From contig NZ_JANHMQ010000003.1 in the NCBI RefSeq assembly GCF_024609325.1, forward strand, positions 186,001-250,000: DNA of 64,000 nucleotides, written 5' to 3'. Made by a program: the position numbers and the translations under genes. This document shows, in pieces, positions 21,341 to 30,022 of this stretch (position 1 is its first letter; every line of letters starts with the position of its first letter). The notes below the pieces were generated by a model. It saw only the letters and a list, made by a program, of their open reading frames with translations, searched no databases and had not been told where the DNA came from. Source of the stretch: Geothrix fuzhouensis. Lineage in GTDB: Bacteria; Acidobacteriota; Holophagae; Holophagales; Holophagaceae.

Positions 21341-22671
21341 TCGCGCTTCATGCGTTCCCGTACCGAGTCGATGGCGTTCATCACAGTGGAGTGATGCATG
21401 CTGAACGACCGCCCGATATCGGCGAAGGGGGCGGAGGCGATCTCCCGGGCCAGGTACATGGCCACTTGGCGCGGCACGAGGACGGCTTGCTGGCGTGAAC
21501 GCTTCTTCATCAGGTCCACGAAGGATAGGTTGAAAGTCTCGGCCGTCATGCGGTAGATCCGATCCGGCGGCACGACGGCCGTGGGCTCCTCCCCGCTCTG
21601 GCCCTGGAAGGCCGCATGGGCCACCTCCAGGGTGGGGGGTATCCCGATGAGGCTGGCCTGGAAGATCACCCGGGTGAGGAAGCCTTCCAGATCCCGCACG
21701 CTGCCCTTGGCCTTGTGGGCGATGAAGGTGAGCACGTCCTCGGGGATGGGCGGAACGCTCTTGAAATCCGCGTCCTCAAGCTTCTTCTTCAGGATGGCGA
21801 TGCGGGTTTCGAAGTCGGGGGGCTGGATGTCAGCCGTGAGGCCCCATTTGAAGCGGGTGATGAGCCGCTCGTGGCAGCCCTCCAGCCGCTGCGGGGGCTT
21901 GTCCGAGGTGAGGACGATCTGCTTCCCGTGCTGGAGGAGGTATTCCAGGATGTAGAAAATCTCCTCCTGCGTGCGCTCCATCTTGCCCAGGGTCTGCACG
22001 TCATCCAGCAGCAGCACGTCGTTCTGCTGGTATTTTTTACGCATGGGCTCGGTGTTCTTGGCCTTGATGGCCACGGTGAGCTCGTTGAAGAAGTTGTCCA
22101 CCTTGAGGTAGGCCACGCGCAGCTTGGGGTTCCGCGCCAGCAGGCCCTTGCCAATGCCCACCATGAGGTGCGTCTTGCCCAGGCCGGCGCCGCCGTAGAT
22201 GAACAGCGGGTTCATGCTGAGGGGGGTAGCCGCCTTGCCGTAGCTGTCCACCACGGCCTTGGCGGCGGCGAACGCCAACTGGCTGCCCGGGCCCACCACG
22301 AAGCGGTCGAGGGTGTAGCGATTGAAGAGGTAGGGGAAGGAGGTGGTGGGCGCTTCCAGTGCCGGATGGCTGCCGGATTCATGCTTCCGCGGCGCGGCCT
22401 TCGGCTCCACGGGTGAGACGCCCGACACCTGGAACACCAGTTGGAGATCCGCGAGCCCGCCCTGGGCCAAGGCGTCATTGAACTCCTCGGGCAGCTGCTG
22501 CTCGATCCAGAGCTTGGCGGCGGCGCTCGGAACCTGGATCCAGAGGATGCCGTCCTCGACCTTCAGGGGTGCGCAGGGCGCGATCCACTCCTTGAAGCTG
22601 GCTTCAGGAAGCTGTTTGGACAGTCCAAGTCGGATGGTGTCCCAGAGGGCGGTGGGATCGGCGGAGCGCAT
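21292..22671 (-). CDS. dnaA: Chromosomal replication initiator DnaA
   Basis: A 459-residue AAA+ initiator. Domain I is near residues 5-80, Walker A is [10 protein letters not shown], Walker B is VLLLDDVQ, and a helix-turn-helix DNA-binding domain closes the protein. In that domain the usual GGRDHTTV-type signature reads SMHHSTV, one residue shorter and without the Arg-Asp pair. I chose ATG at 22671 ([10 protein letters not shown]) because upstream in-frame residues look non-coding. It is divergent from rpmH, and its 3' end carries one of the putative DnaA boxes. Confidence 0.94.
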   Translation of the reverse strand: MRSADPTALWDTIRLGLSKQLPEASFKEWIAPCAPLKVEDGILWIQVPSAAAKLWIEQQLPEEFNDALAQGGLADLQLVFQVSGVSPVEPKAAPRKHESGSHPALEAPTTSFPYLFNRYTLDRFVVGPGSQLAFAAAKAVVDSYGKAATPLSMNPLFIYGGAGLGKTHLMVGIGKGLLARNPKLRVAYLKVDNFFNELTVAIKAKNTEPMRKKYQQNDVLLLDDVQTLGKMERTQEEIFYILEYLLQHGKQIVLTSDKPPQRLEGCHERLITRFKWGLTADIQPPDFETRIAILKKKLEDADFKSVPPIPEDVLTFIAHKAKGSVRDLEGFLTRVIFQASLIGIPPTLEVAHAAFQGQSGEEPTAVVPPDRIYRMTAETFNLSFVDLMKKRSRQQAVLVPRQVAMYLAREIASAPFADIGRSFSMHHSTVMNAIDSVRERMKRDPDFHRMVQALLNSIH

Positions 22672-22903
22672 GGGTTCACCAGGTGCGGTGGTGGGAGCGG
22701 CAGACGTGGCGAGGCGCGCAGGCACGCAACTTCGGGGGCGGGCTTCGCACGCCATCGACCACGGGAGACTCGCGGGGAGGATCCCAAATCTAGCACCCCC
22801 GGGGGTGGATGGGAGGATGGAAATGGCCTTGAGCCGCGCGCCCACCGCTGATACCCTCGAAGGTTCGTCCTCCTCCCCGGGAGGGGACCCCCGAGGTGGA
22901 ACC
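22672..22903. promoter_or_regulatory. dnaA-rpmH divergent spacer
   Basis: This spacer must contain the promoters for dnaA and for the rpmH-rnpA-yidC operon. I saw no DnaA-box-like 9-mer or clear -35/-10 pair in it, so the origin is better placed on the other side of dnaA. Confidence 0.5.
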
Positions 22904-23038
22904 ATGAAGCGCACCTTTCAGCCCAACAATCGCCGCCGCGCGAAGACCCACGGCTTCCTGAGCCGCATGAAGACCAAGAACGGCCGTCTGGTGCTCAAGC
23001 GTCGTCGCGCGAAGGGCCGCCACGTCCTGGCGGTCTGA
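22904..23038 (+). CDS. rpmH: 50S ribosomal protein L34
   Basis: A 44-residue basic protein beginning [18 protein letters not shown] and containing [19 protein letters not shown], the invariant L34 sequence pattern. Start ATG at 22904 follows a CCGAGGTGGAACC leader. It opens the conserved rpmH-rnpA-yidC-jag-mnmE cluster. Confidence 0.98.
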   Translation: MKRTFQPNNRRRAKTHGFLSRMKTKNGRLVLKRRRAKGRHVLAV

Positions 23039-23048
23039 CGCCCGTCCC

Positions 23049-23417
23049 GTGATCTTCAAGGGCCGCTTTTGCACGGTCCGCCACAAGGACCACGCGGTGC
23101 CCACGCCACCGCCCCGGCCACTGCTGGGGCATGACGCGTATCTGGATATCCGCGCCTGGCGCTGTACCAGTGCCCCCGGGCCCCTGCTGCTGGTGACCTC
23201 CCCCCGGAAGACCGGCCCGGCCGTGCGCAGGAATCGTTTCCGCCGCCAGGTCCGCATGGCTTTCCTGGCGCTCTCCGGGCGCCTCGCCGGGCAGCCCTGG
23301 GTCATCTGGGTGCGCCCCGCTCGCAGCGCCCCACCCCTCGACCGGCTCACCTTCCGGGACATCGAGGGCCAGCTCGGGCTGGCCCTGGGTCGTCTCCCCG
23401 CCACGGACACGCCATGA
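23049..23417 (+). CDS. rnpA: Ribonuclease P protein component
   Basis: A 122-residue basic protein; the RNR signature appears as RRNRFRRQVRMAF, and the segments LVTSPRK and WVIWVRP fit the fold. It assists RNase P RNA in 5' maturation of tRNAs. Start is GTG at 23049, ten bases after rpmH. Its stop overlaps the yidC start (ATGA). The small yidD gene often found here is missing. Confidence 0.9.
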   Translation: MIFKGRFCTVRHKDHAVPTPPPRPLLGHDAYLDIRAWRCTSAPGPLLLVTSPRKTGPAVRRNRFRRQVRMAFLALSGRLAGQPWVIWVRPARSAPPLDRLTFRDIEGQLGLALGRLPATDTP

Positions 23418-24961
23418 AAAACCGCAACGTCCTCTACTTTGTCATCGGCAGCGTGATCCTGCTGGCCGCCCAGTTCTGGCTGAGCTCCCGCTACGCCAAG
23501 CCGGTTCCGCAGGCCCAGGTCCAGCCGATTCCGGCGGAGGCCCCCAAGCCCCAGGCTCCGATCGCGGCCCCCGCGCCGGTTCCCGGCGCCCAGGCCTCGC
23601 TCCAGCCCGGCGTGAAGGCCGCGGATCCCGCGGTCATGCACACCCTGGCCACCGCGGATTTCCGCCTGACCTGGCAGGTGGCCACCGGCGCCTTGAAGCA
23701 GGCCATCTGGCTCCAGGACGGCACGCCGTTCTTCCCCGACACCTTCCTGGGTGTGGGCGCCTTCCAGGGCGCCGGCTTCGAGACGGTGCGCGAAGAGAAG
23801 GGGGCGGCGGACACCCGCGTCATCTTCGAGAACGCCGCCGGGGAGCGTTTGAGCTACCTGGTGCCCCAGAAGGGCCTCGTGATCCAGGTGGAGGGCCTTT
23901 CGCCCCGGAACACCGCCCTCCAGCTGGTGGCCAACCCCGCCAACGACGAGCCCGTGAAGCACCTGGGCCGCGTCTTCACCGTCTCTGAGAAATCCGTCGA
24001 CGCCGTGACCTGGGTGGAGACGCTGCACAACCCCTTCTTCAGCTTCCTGGGCGCCAAGCGCAAGGAGCTGCCGCCCACGGCCGCCCGCCTGGGCCTGGAC
24101 GCTGGCGTGGAGCTGAACGCCAAAAGCCAGCGCAACCACTACTTCGCCGCCCTTTGGAAGCTGCCCCGCCCTGCGAGCCGGGAGGCCTCGGGCTACCAGC
24201 TGCTGCCGGCGGATGGGCGTCTGGATGCCAGCCTCTACCTGGGCCCCAAGCAGGCCGAACCCCTGGCCGCCTTCGACAAGCCCTTCACCCGGATCATCGA
24301 CTACGGCTTCTTCGGCGCCGTGGCCCAGCTGCTCTTTTGGCTCCTCCGCATGGTCTACCGTGTGGTGGGCAACTGGGGCTGGGCCATCGTGCTCTTCACG
24401 GTGATCATCCGCCTGGCCACCTGGCACCTGAACACCAAGCAGACCATCTCCATGCTGCGCATGAAGGACTTCGAGCCACACCAGAAGGCCCTCCAGGCCA
24501 AGTACGAGAAGTTCGGTGGCGACATGACAAAGAAGGCCGAGATGCAGAAAGAGCTCATGGCCCTCTACAAGAAGAACGGCCACAACCCCATGGGCGGCTG
24601 CCTGCCCATGTTGCTGCAGATGCCCATCTTCCTGGCCCTCTGGTCCATGCTGAACGCCGTCTTCGAGCTGCGTCACGCGCATTTCTTCGGCTGGATCACA
24701 GATCTCTCGGCCAAGGACCCCTACTACATCTTCCCCGTGCTCATGGGCGCCTCCATGTTCGCCCAGCAGGCCATCACGCCCGCCGTGGGCGATCCCGCCC
24801 AGCGCAAGATGATGCTGGTGCTCATGCCCGCGATGATGACCTTCTTCTTCGCGCAGAGCCCCGCCGGCCTTACGATCTACTACTTCGTGTTCAACATGAT
24901 CGGCCTCGCCCAGACCTGGTGGATCATGCGGACCTACGAGCCCCAGCCCATCAAAGTCTAG
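23414..24961 (+). CDS. yidC: Membrane protein insertase YidC
   Basis: A 515-residue Gram-negative type YidC: an N-terminal membrane anchor (YFVIGSVILLAAQFW), a proline-rich linker, the large periplasmic beta domain to about residue 290, then the insertase core with NWGWAIVLFTVIIR, the cytoplasmic helical hairpin around MTKKAEMQKELMALYKK, and MGGCLPMLLQMPIFLALW. It inserts inner-membrane proteins with or without SecYEG. Start ATG at 23414 overlaps rnpA by four bases. Confidence 0.96.
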   Translation: MKNRNVLYFVIGSVILLAAQFWLSSRYAKPVPQAQVQPIPAEAPKPQAPIAAPAPVPGAQASLQPGVKAADPAVMHTLATADFRLTWQVATGALKQAIWLQDGTPFFPDTFLGVGAFQGAGFETVREEKGAADTRVIFENAAGERLSYLVPQKGLVIQVEGLSPRNTALQLVANPANDEPVKHLGRVFTVSEKSVDAVTWVETLHNPFFSFLGAKRKELPPTAARLGLDAGVELNAKSQRNHYFAALWKLPRPASREASGYQLLPADGRLDASLYLGPKQAEPLAAFDKPFTRIIDYGFFGAVAQLLFWLLRMVYRVVGNWGWAIVLFTVIIRLATWHLNTKQTISMLRMKDFEPHQKALQAKYEKFGGDMTKKAEMQKELMALYKKNGHNPMGGCLPMLLQMPIFLALWSMLNAVFELRHAHFFGWITDLSAKDPYYIFPVLMGASMFAQQAITPAVGDPAQRKMMLVLMPAMMTFFFAQSPAGLTIYYFVFNMIGLAQTWWIMRTYEPQPIKV

Positions 24962-24971
24962 GAGTCCGGCC

Positions 24972-25436
24972 ATGCGGAAGAGCGGCGCCAGTCTGGAATC
25001 CGTGCCCGAGCTGATCGCCCGCTGGACAGCCCATCTCGGCCTGTCCGTGGAAGCCAAGCCCGCGCCCTCCGGCGACGAGGAAGCCTTCCCCAACCGCCTG
25101 TCCGTGTCCGGGCCCGACGCAGGTTGGCTCGCCGCGGACCGCGGCGCGGCCCTGGACGCCCTCCAGTTCCTGGTCCACGAGGCCCAGGGCGAGCGTGAAG
25201 ATACGAAGTTGGCCTACCTGGACGTGAAAGGCGCCCGCCTCTTCCGCATGCAGGAGGTCATGGCCATGGGCCGCTTCGCCGCGGACCGCGCCCGAGAGCT
25301 GGGCAGCCACACCCTGGGCGCCCTGAGCGCCCGTGAGCGCCGCTGGGTGCATCTCGTGGTGAGCCGTGAAGACGGCCTGGGCACCGAAAGCGAAGGTACC
25401 GGCACCTTCAAACCCGTGAGGGTATTCCGGAAGTAG
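24972..25436 (+). CDS. Jag/KhpB-like RNA-binding protein (KH-R3H)
   Basis: A 154-residue protein. The C-terminal R3H domain is clear: ADRARELGSHTL, SARERRWVHL and TESEGTGTFKPVRV. The middle part fits a KH domain as in Jag/KhpB. The N-terminal Jag_N domain found in Firmicutes is absent. KhpB-type proteins bind many RNAs and influence cell division and envelope genes; a role next to yidC is conserved across bacteria. It begins ten bases after yidC. Confidence 0.85.
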   Translation: MRKSGASLESVPELIARWTAHLGLSVEAKPAPSGDEEAFPNRLSVSGPDAGWLAADRGAALDALQFLVHEAQGEREDTKLAYLDVKGARLFRMQEVMAMGRFAADRARELGSHTLGALSARERRWVHLVVSREDGLGTESEGTGTFKPVRVFRK

Positions 25437-25445
25437 GCTGGCCCG

Positions 25446-26750
25446 GTGCCCACCACCGCTCCCATCTGCGCCCCCGCCACCCCGCCGGTCCCCTCGGCGG
25501 TGGCCTTGGTGCGCGTCTCCGGTACCGAATTGGCCACCCTTCTCGCGCCGTTGCTGACCTTGCCGAAGCCCCGCCGGGCCTCGCTGCGCACCTTGCGCTG
25601 GGAGGGCTTCCAGGAGCGGGCGCTGGTGCTGTTCTTCCCGGCGCCCGCCAGCTATACGGGGGAGGACCTCGTGGAGTTCCAGGTGCACGGCAACCCGCTG
25701 CTGGTCCGGCGTCTGGTGGAACGCCTGGGCATCCTGGGGATCCGCCTGGCGGAACCGGGCGAGTTCACCCGTCGGGCCCTCCTGAACGGGAAGCAGGGCC
25801 TGCTGGAGGCCGAAGCCCTGCGCGACCTGGTGGCCGCCGAGACCGACACCCAACTCCGGTTGGCCCAGGCCCGCGCCGGGGGCCTTCCCTCCTGGATCCA
25901 GGAGGCCCGCCAAGCCCTCGCCCCCTGGGTGGCCCGGGCCGAGGCGGCCGTGGATTATGGCGAGGAAGAGGGCATCTTATTGAATCTTCTCGACTTGAAA
26001 ACCGCTTTTGAGCCCATTCGGCAGCGGTTCCACGTGGAACAATCCCGATCCCGCGCCGCCCGGCACATCCAGGATGGTCTTCGCCTGGCCCTGGTGGGCC
26101 GTCCGAATGCCGGGAAGAGTACCCTCTTCAACGCCCTGGCGGGGGAGGATCGTGCCATCGTGACCGAGGTGCCGGGCACCACCCGCGACGTGCTGGAGGT
26201 GCGCTGCGAATGGCGGGGCCTGCCCTTGCGGCTGTTCGATACCGCCGGCCTTCGGGACTCGGTGGATCCCGTGGAGCGTCTTGGTATGGCCCGGGTGCGC
26301 CCCGTTCTGGAGGGGGCGGACTTGGTCTTGCACCTCCGGCCGACGCAAGATCCGGCACCTGATCCCGTGCTCCTGGCCGCACTGGCCCCCTTTGCCGGCA
26401 AGGTTCTGGAGGTCCGCACCTTCGCGGACCTGGCCGAGGCCCCGGGCGTGGCCATCGCAGCTCACCGGGGGGAATTGGATGCCCTGGAAGTCGCCCTCAA
26501 GGATCGGATCCTGGGCGGGCTGGCCCCGGATGCCTGCCTGGGGGCCCTGGCCACCCAACGGCAGGTGGACCTCCTGGACGAGTTGGTTCGCCAGTTGGAT
26601 CTGCTGGCGGACCTGGAACCAAGCTGCCCGCCCGAGCTGCCGGCCTCCCTGTTGCAAGGGGCCTGGGGTCTCCTGGCCCGGCTGACGGGCGAGGACCGGG
26701 CCGAACGCACCCTGGACGAACTCTTCAGCGGCTTCTGCCTCGGGAAGTAG
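25446..26750 (+). CDS. mnmE: tRNA modification GTPase MnmE
   Basis: A 434-residue GTPase that, with MnmG, installs the carboxymethylaminomethyl group on wobble uridine 34. It has the N-terminal formyl-THF-binding domain, a G domain with [23 protein letters not shown] and DTAGLRDS, and the C-terminal FCLGK motif with the essential cysteine. Start GTG at 25446, ten bases after jag. A perfect parS-like palindrome lies inside the gene at 26027-26040. MnmG is not in the window. Confidence 0.95.
   Translation: MPTTAPICAPATPPVPSAVALVRVSGTELATLLAPLLTLPKPRRASLRTLRWEGFQERALVLFFPAPASYTGEDLVEFQVHGNPLLVRRLVERLGILGIRLAEPGEFTRRALLNGKQGLLEAEALRDLVAAETDTQLRLAQARAGGLPSWIQEARQALAPWVARAEAAVDYGEEEGILLNLLDLKTAFEPIRQRFHVEQSRSRAARHIQDGLRLALVGRPNAGKSTLFNALAGEDRAIVTEVPGTTRDVLEVRCEWRGLPLRLFDTAGLRDSVDPVERLGMARVRPVLEGADLVLHLRPTQDPAPDPVLLAALAPFAGKVLEVRTFADLAEAPGVAIAAHRGELDALEVALKDRILGGLAPDACLGALATQRQVDLLDELVRQLDLLADLEPSCPPELPASLLQGAWGLLARLTGEDRAERTLDELFSGFCLGK
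26027..26040. other. parS-like palindrome, perfect
   Basis: GTTCCACGTGGAAC is a perfect 14 bp palindrome inside mnmE, with flanks g and a that nearly extend it. It matches the general parS pattern bound by chromosomal ParB and lies about 5 kb from the proposed origin, where such sites normally cluster. Confidence 0.75.
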
Positions 26751-26783
26751 ATCCGGCAACGTAGACTGTCGCGAGGGGGGCGC

Positions 26784-28244
26784 GTGAAGCCAGGGTTGGA
26801 AGCCATCATCGGTCTTGAGGTCCACCTCCAGCTGCGGACCCGGTCCAAGCTGTTCTGTGCCTGCCGCAACGCCTACGGCGCCCCCCCCAACACCCAGACC
26901 TGCCCCGTGTGTCTCGGGCTGCCCGGGGCCCTGCCCGTCCTCAACGGGGAGGCCGTCCGCATGGGCATCGCCCTGGGCCTGGCGGTGGGGGCCCGGATCC
27001 GGGAGCGGAGCACCTTCTACCGGAAGCAGTACTTCTATCCCGATCTGCCCAAGGGCTACCAGATCACCCAGGGTCCCGTGGCCTTGGTGGAGGGCGGCGT
27101 CCTGGAGATTCCCGGCGACCCCGCCGTGCGCCCAGGGAGTGGACCCGTACGCATCGGTCTGGAACGGGCCCACCTGGAAGAGGACGCGGGGAAGAGCAGC
27201 CACGATCAGCGGCCCGAAGCCACCTTGGTGGACCTGAACCGGGCCGGGGTCCCATTGCTGGAAGTGGTGGGAGCGCCGGACTTGAGGAGTCCCCAGGAAG
27301 CCTCGGACTTCCTGAAGGCTCTGCACCGGCTGGTGGTGTTTCTGGGCATCTGCGAAGGCAACCTGGAGGAGGGTGGGTTCCGTTGCGACGCCAACGTGAG
27401 CCTCCGGCGGGTCGGCGAAGCCACCTTTGGGACCCGGGTGGAAGTGAAGAACCTCAACTCCTTCCGGTTCGTGAAGCAGGCGCTGGCCTTTGAGATCGAG
27501 CGGCAGGCTACCCTGCTGGGGGCGGAGGGCACCGTGGTCCAGGAGACCCGGGGCTGGGACTCGGAGAGGGGCGAGACCCGGTCCCAGCGAAGCAAGGAAG
27601 CCGCCATGGACTACCGCTACTTTCCGGAACCGGATCTGCCCGCCCTGGACGTGACCGAGGCCGAGATCGCCGCCGTCCGGTCCGCCCTTCCTGAACTTCC
27701 GGAGGCCCGCAGCCTCCGCTGGCGCTCAGCCTTTGGTCTCGGGGCCGACGAGGCGGCCACTCTGCTTCAGGACCCGGCCTTCGCCGGTTATTTCGAGGCC
27801 CTGGCGGCCGCTTCGGGACATGGCAAGGCCGCTGCCCACTGGATGCTCGGCGAGGTCAGCCGCACCTTGAATGAGCGGGGCAGCGGCATCGAAGCCTTCC
27901 CGGTGACGCCGGCAGCTTTGGCTGAACTGGTGTGCCTCGTGGAAACCCGGCAGATCAGCTTCGGCACCGCCAAGGACCAGGTCTATCCCGCCCTGGTGGC
28001 CGGCGAGGGCAGCGCCGCGACCATCGTGGCCCGGAAGGGACTGGCCCAGGTCAGCGACCGGGCCGCCATTGAGCGCCTGGTGGCCCAGGTGCTGGCGGCG
28101 AACCCCGGCCCTGTGGCCCAGTTCCGGGCCGGGAAGACCAGCCTCCAGGGCTTCCTGGTGGGCCAGATCTTGAAGGCCGGAGGTGGTCGGCTGGATCCCA
28201 AGGCGGTGAATGAAGTCTTGGCCGAGGGGCTGGCCAGGGAGTGA
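26784..28244 (+). CDS. gatB: Asp-tRNA(Asn)/Glu-tRNA(Gln) amidotransferase subunit B
   Basis: A 486-residue GatB: IIGLEVHLQLRTRSKLFC at the start, the zinc-binding cysteines in CACRNAYG and TCPVCLGLPG, YFYPDLPKGYQITQ, and LEEDAGKSSHD. The tail after about 410 is the YqeY-like domain. GatB binds the misacylated tRNA and transfers ammonia from GatA. Start is GTG at 26784, 33 bases after mnmE. gatA and gatC are not in the window. Confidence 0.95.
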   Translation: MKPGLEAIIGLEVHLQLRTRSKLFCACRNAYGAPPNTQTCPVCLGLPGALPVLNGEAVRMGIALGLAVGARIRERSTFYRKQYFYPDLPKGYQITQGPVALVEGGVLEIPGDPAVRPGSGPVRIGLERAHLEEDAGKSSHDQRPEATLVDLNRAGVPLLEVVGAPDLRSPQEASDFLKALHRLVVFLGICEGNLEEGGFRCDANVSLRRVGEATFGTRVEVKNLNSFRFVKQALAFEIERQATLLGAEGTVVQETRGWDSERGETRSQRSKEAAMDYRYFPEPDLPALDVTEAEIAAVRSALPELPEARSLRWRSAFGLGADEAATLLQDPAFAGYFEALAAASGHGKAAAHWMLGEVSRTLNERGSGIEAFPVTPAALAELVCLVETRQISFGTAKDQVYPALVAGEGSAATIVARKGLAQVSDRAAIERLVAQVLAANPGPVAQFRAGKTSLQGFLVGQILKAGGGRLDPKAVNEVLAEGLARE

Positions 28245-28265
28245 TTCCCACCGCATGCTGGGCCC

Positions 28266-28553
28266 ATGAGCAACGAGATCCCCCCTTCCCTCTCGGCCTG
28301 CCTTCCTGGCGTGGGGCATGTGTGCCAGGGGTGCGGGCGGTTGATCGTGGATGCGGTGGAGGTGCCCGGCGAAGCCTTCCTTTGTCCGGACTGCCGACCC
28401 TCCGAGCCCGCCCCTGAAGAGGAACTGACCCGCGCGGCCCTGGCGGATCAGGAGCCCACCGCACCGCCCCAGGGCCAGCCCACGGTCTGGCGGTTGGTGG
28501 CGGTCATCGCCTTTGCCGTGGTGGCCCTCGCCCTGGTCTTCTGGAAGTGGTAG
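28266..28553 (+). CDS. Small zinc-ribbon membrane protein
   Basis: A 95-residue protein of unknown function. Two cysteine pairs, CQGCGR and CPDC, make a likely zinc ribbon in the first 45 residues; an acidic/proline linker follows, and one transmembrane helix (VVAVIAFAVVALALVFW) ends the protein. Topology is probably cytosolic ribbon with a C-terminal anchor. It lies 21 bases after gatB in the same direction. Confidence 0.7.
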   Translation: MSNEIPPSLSACLPGVGHVCQGCGRLIVDAVEVPGEAFLCPDCRPSEPAPEEELTRAALADQEPTAPPQGQPTVWRLVAVIAFAVVALALVFWKW

Positions 28554-28625
28554 GCCGGGCAGGGCTTCCGCGCCTATGCTGAAAGGGAGGAGCCGCGGGG
28601 CTCCGCCGCTCGCGTTGAGGCCCAC

Positions 28626-29822
28626 ATGCCCACACCCTGGGGACCCACCACCACCGCCATCCATGCCGGCAGACGCTTCAATCCCACCCGGGCCGTGACC
28701 ACGCCCATCTTCCAGACCTCCGTGTTCCAGCTCATGGAGAATCGCGAAGGCGCAGAGTTCGCGGCCAGCATCGAGCCGCCGGCCTTCTACACCCGCTGGG
28801 GCAACCCCAACAGCAGCGAAGTCGAGGCCGTGCTGGCGGAACTGGAGGGCGCCGAGCGGGCCCTCGTGGCCGCGTCGGGCATGGCGGCCTTCTCCCTGGT
28901 GTTCGAGGCGTTCCTGAAGCAGGGCGACCACCTGGTGGCCCCGGCCGCCATCTACCTGGGCACGGAGCAGCTCATCCGCCGCTGGGAGGCCGAGCGGGGC
29001 CTCCAGGTCACCTGGATTCAGAACACCCTGGACCTGGGCGAATGGGAGGCGGCCATCCGCCCCGGCACCCGCATGATCTGGGTGGAGACCCCCTCCAACC
29101 CCACCCTGGCCTTGACGGACCTTGCCGGCGTGGCGGCCCTCGGCCGGAAGCACGGCGTCCGCACAGTCGCGGACAACACCTTCCCCAGCCCCATCCACAC
29201 GAAGCCCCTGCGCTTTGGCATCGACCTCAGCGTGGCCTCGGCCACCAAGTACCTCGCGGGCCATTCCGACGTGGTGGCGGGTGTCATCGCCGGTTCCGAT
29301 GCTGATGTGGTGGCCTGCTGGCACTTGACCAAGGTCATGGGCCCCACCCTCGATCCCATGGCCGCCTGGCTGCTGCACCGGGGCCTCAAGACGCTGGCCT
29401 TGAGGGTGCGCCGCGCCTCGGACAATGCCCAGGCCCTGGCCCAGTGGCTGCTCTGGCAGCCGCACGTGGCGAGGGTCGACTTTCCCGGCCTGCCCACTCA
29501 CCCCGGCCACGAGATCGCGGCTCGGCAGATGGACACGGGGTTCGGCGCCATGATCAGCTTCGAACTGAGGGCGGGATTGGAGGCGGGTCGCCGCTTCTGC
29601 GAGGCCCTGGAGATCATCACCCGGGGCGTGAGCCTGGGTGGGGTGGAAAGCCTCATCCAGCACCCCGCCAGCATGAGCCACCTGAAGACGGCCCCGGAAG
29701 TGAAGGCCCGCCTGGGCATCACGGACGGCCTCCTGCGGTTTTCTGTCGGCATCGAGGATCAGGCGGATCTTGTGGCGGATCTGGAGCAGGGCTTCCAGGC
29801 TGCCGCAAAGGGGGCTCCGTGA
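28626..29822 (+). CDS. Cys/Met-metabolism PLP enzyme (MetY/MetZ-like)
   Basis: A 398-residue enzyme of the cystathionine gamma-synthase/O-acylhomoserine sulfhydrylase family. The PLP lysine is in SATKYLAGHSD; YTRWGNPNSSEVEAVLAELEG, AASGMAA and VETPSNPT are family signatures, and the tail LLRFSVGIED is typical. Members make homocysteine or cystathionine, or degrade methionine; sequence alone does not decide. Its stop overlaps by four bases (GTGA) the start of a ThiS-like sulfur carrier, which favours a sulfhydrylase fed by a protein thiocarboxylate. Confidence 0.88.
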   Translation: MPTPWGPTTTAIHAGRRFNPTRAVTTPIFQTSVFQLMENREGAEFAASIEPPAFYTRWGNPNSSEVEAVLAELEGAERALVAASGMAAFSLVFEAFLKQGDHLVAPAAIYLGTEQLIRRWEAERGLQVTWIQNTLDLGEWEAAIRPGTRMIWVETPSNPTLALTDLAGVAALGRKHGVRTVADNTFPSPIHTKPLRFGIDLSVASATKYLAGHSDVVAGVIAGSDADVVACWHLTKVMGPTLDPMAAWLLHRGLKTLALRVRRASDNAQALAQWLLWQPHVARVDFPGLPTHPGHEIAARQMDTGFGAMISFELRAGLEAGRRFCEALEIITRGVSLGGVESLIQHPASMSHLKTAPEVKARLGITDGLLRFSVGIEDQADLVADLEQGFQAAAKGAP

Positions 29823-30019
29823 AGCTGCACCTCAATGGCGAGATCCGGGAGGCGCCGGATCTGGCGACCTTGGCCGATCTGGCCGCCTGGCTGGACCTGC
29901 CGGCCTTCGGCAGCGCCGTGGAACTGAACGGAGAAGTCATCCGCCGGGCCGACCATCCGGCCACCCCCCTGAGGGAGGGCGACCGGCTGGAGGTGGTGCG
30001 GCTGGTGGGTGGGGGCTGA
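29819..30019 (+). CDS. ThiS-like sulfur carrier protein
   Basis: A 66-residue beta-grasp protein. It begins with GTG at 29819, overlapping the PLP gene. VELNGEVIRR, LREGDRLEVVRLVGGG and the terminal Gly-Gly-Gly match ThiS, whose C-terminal glycine is adenylated and thiocarboxylated. No thiazole genes (thiG, thiF, thiH) lie nearby. Coupling to a MetY-like enzyme recalls Wolinella HcyS, which delivers sulfur for homocysteine synthesis. A thiamine role cannot be excluded. Confidence 0.8.
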   Translation: MKLHLNGEIREAPDLATLADLAAWLDLPAFGSAVELNGEVIRRADHPATPLREGDRLEVVRLVGGG

Positions 30020-30022
30020 GCC

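Noticed and set aside
28554-28625. SAM or SAH riboswitch before the MetY-like gene
   Set aside because: Only 72 bases are available, with one GGAGCC/GGCTCC hairpin; I could not recognise a conserved riboswitch core.
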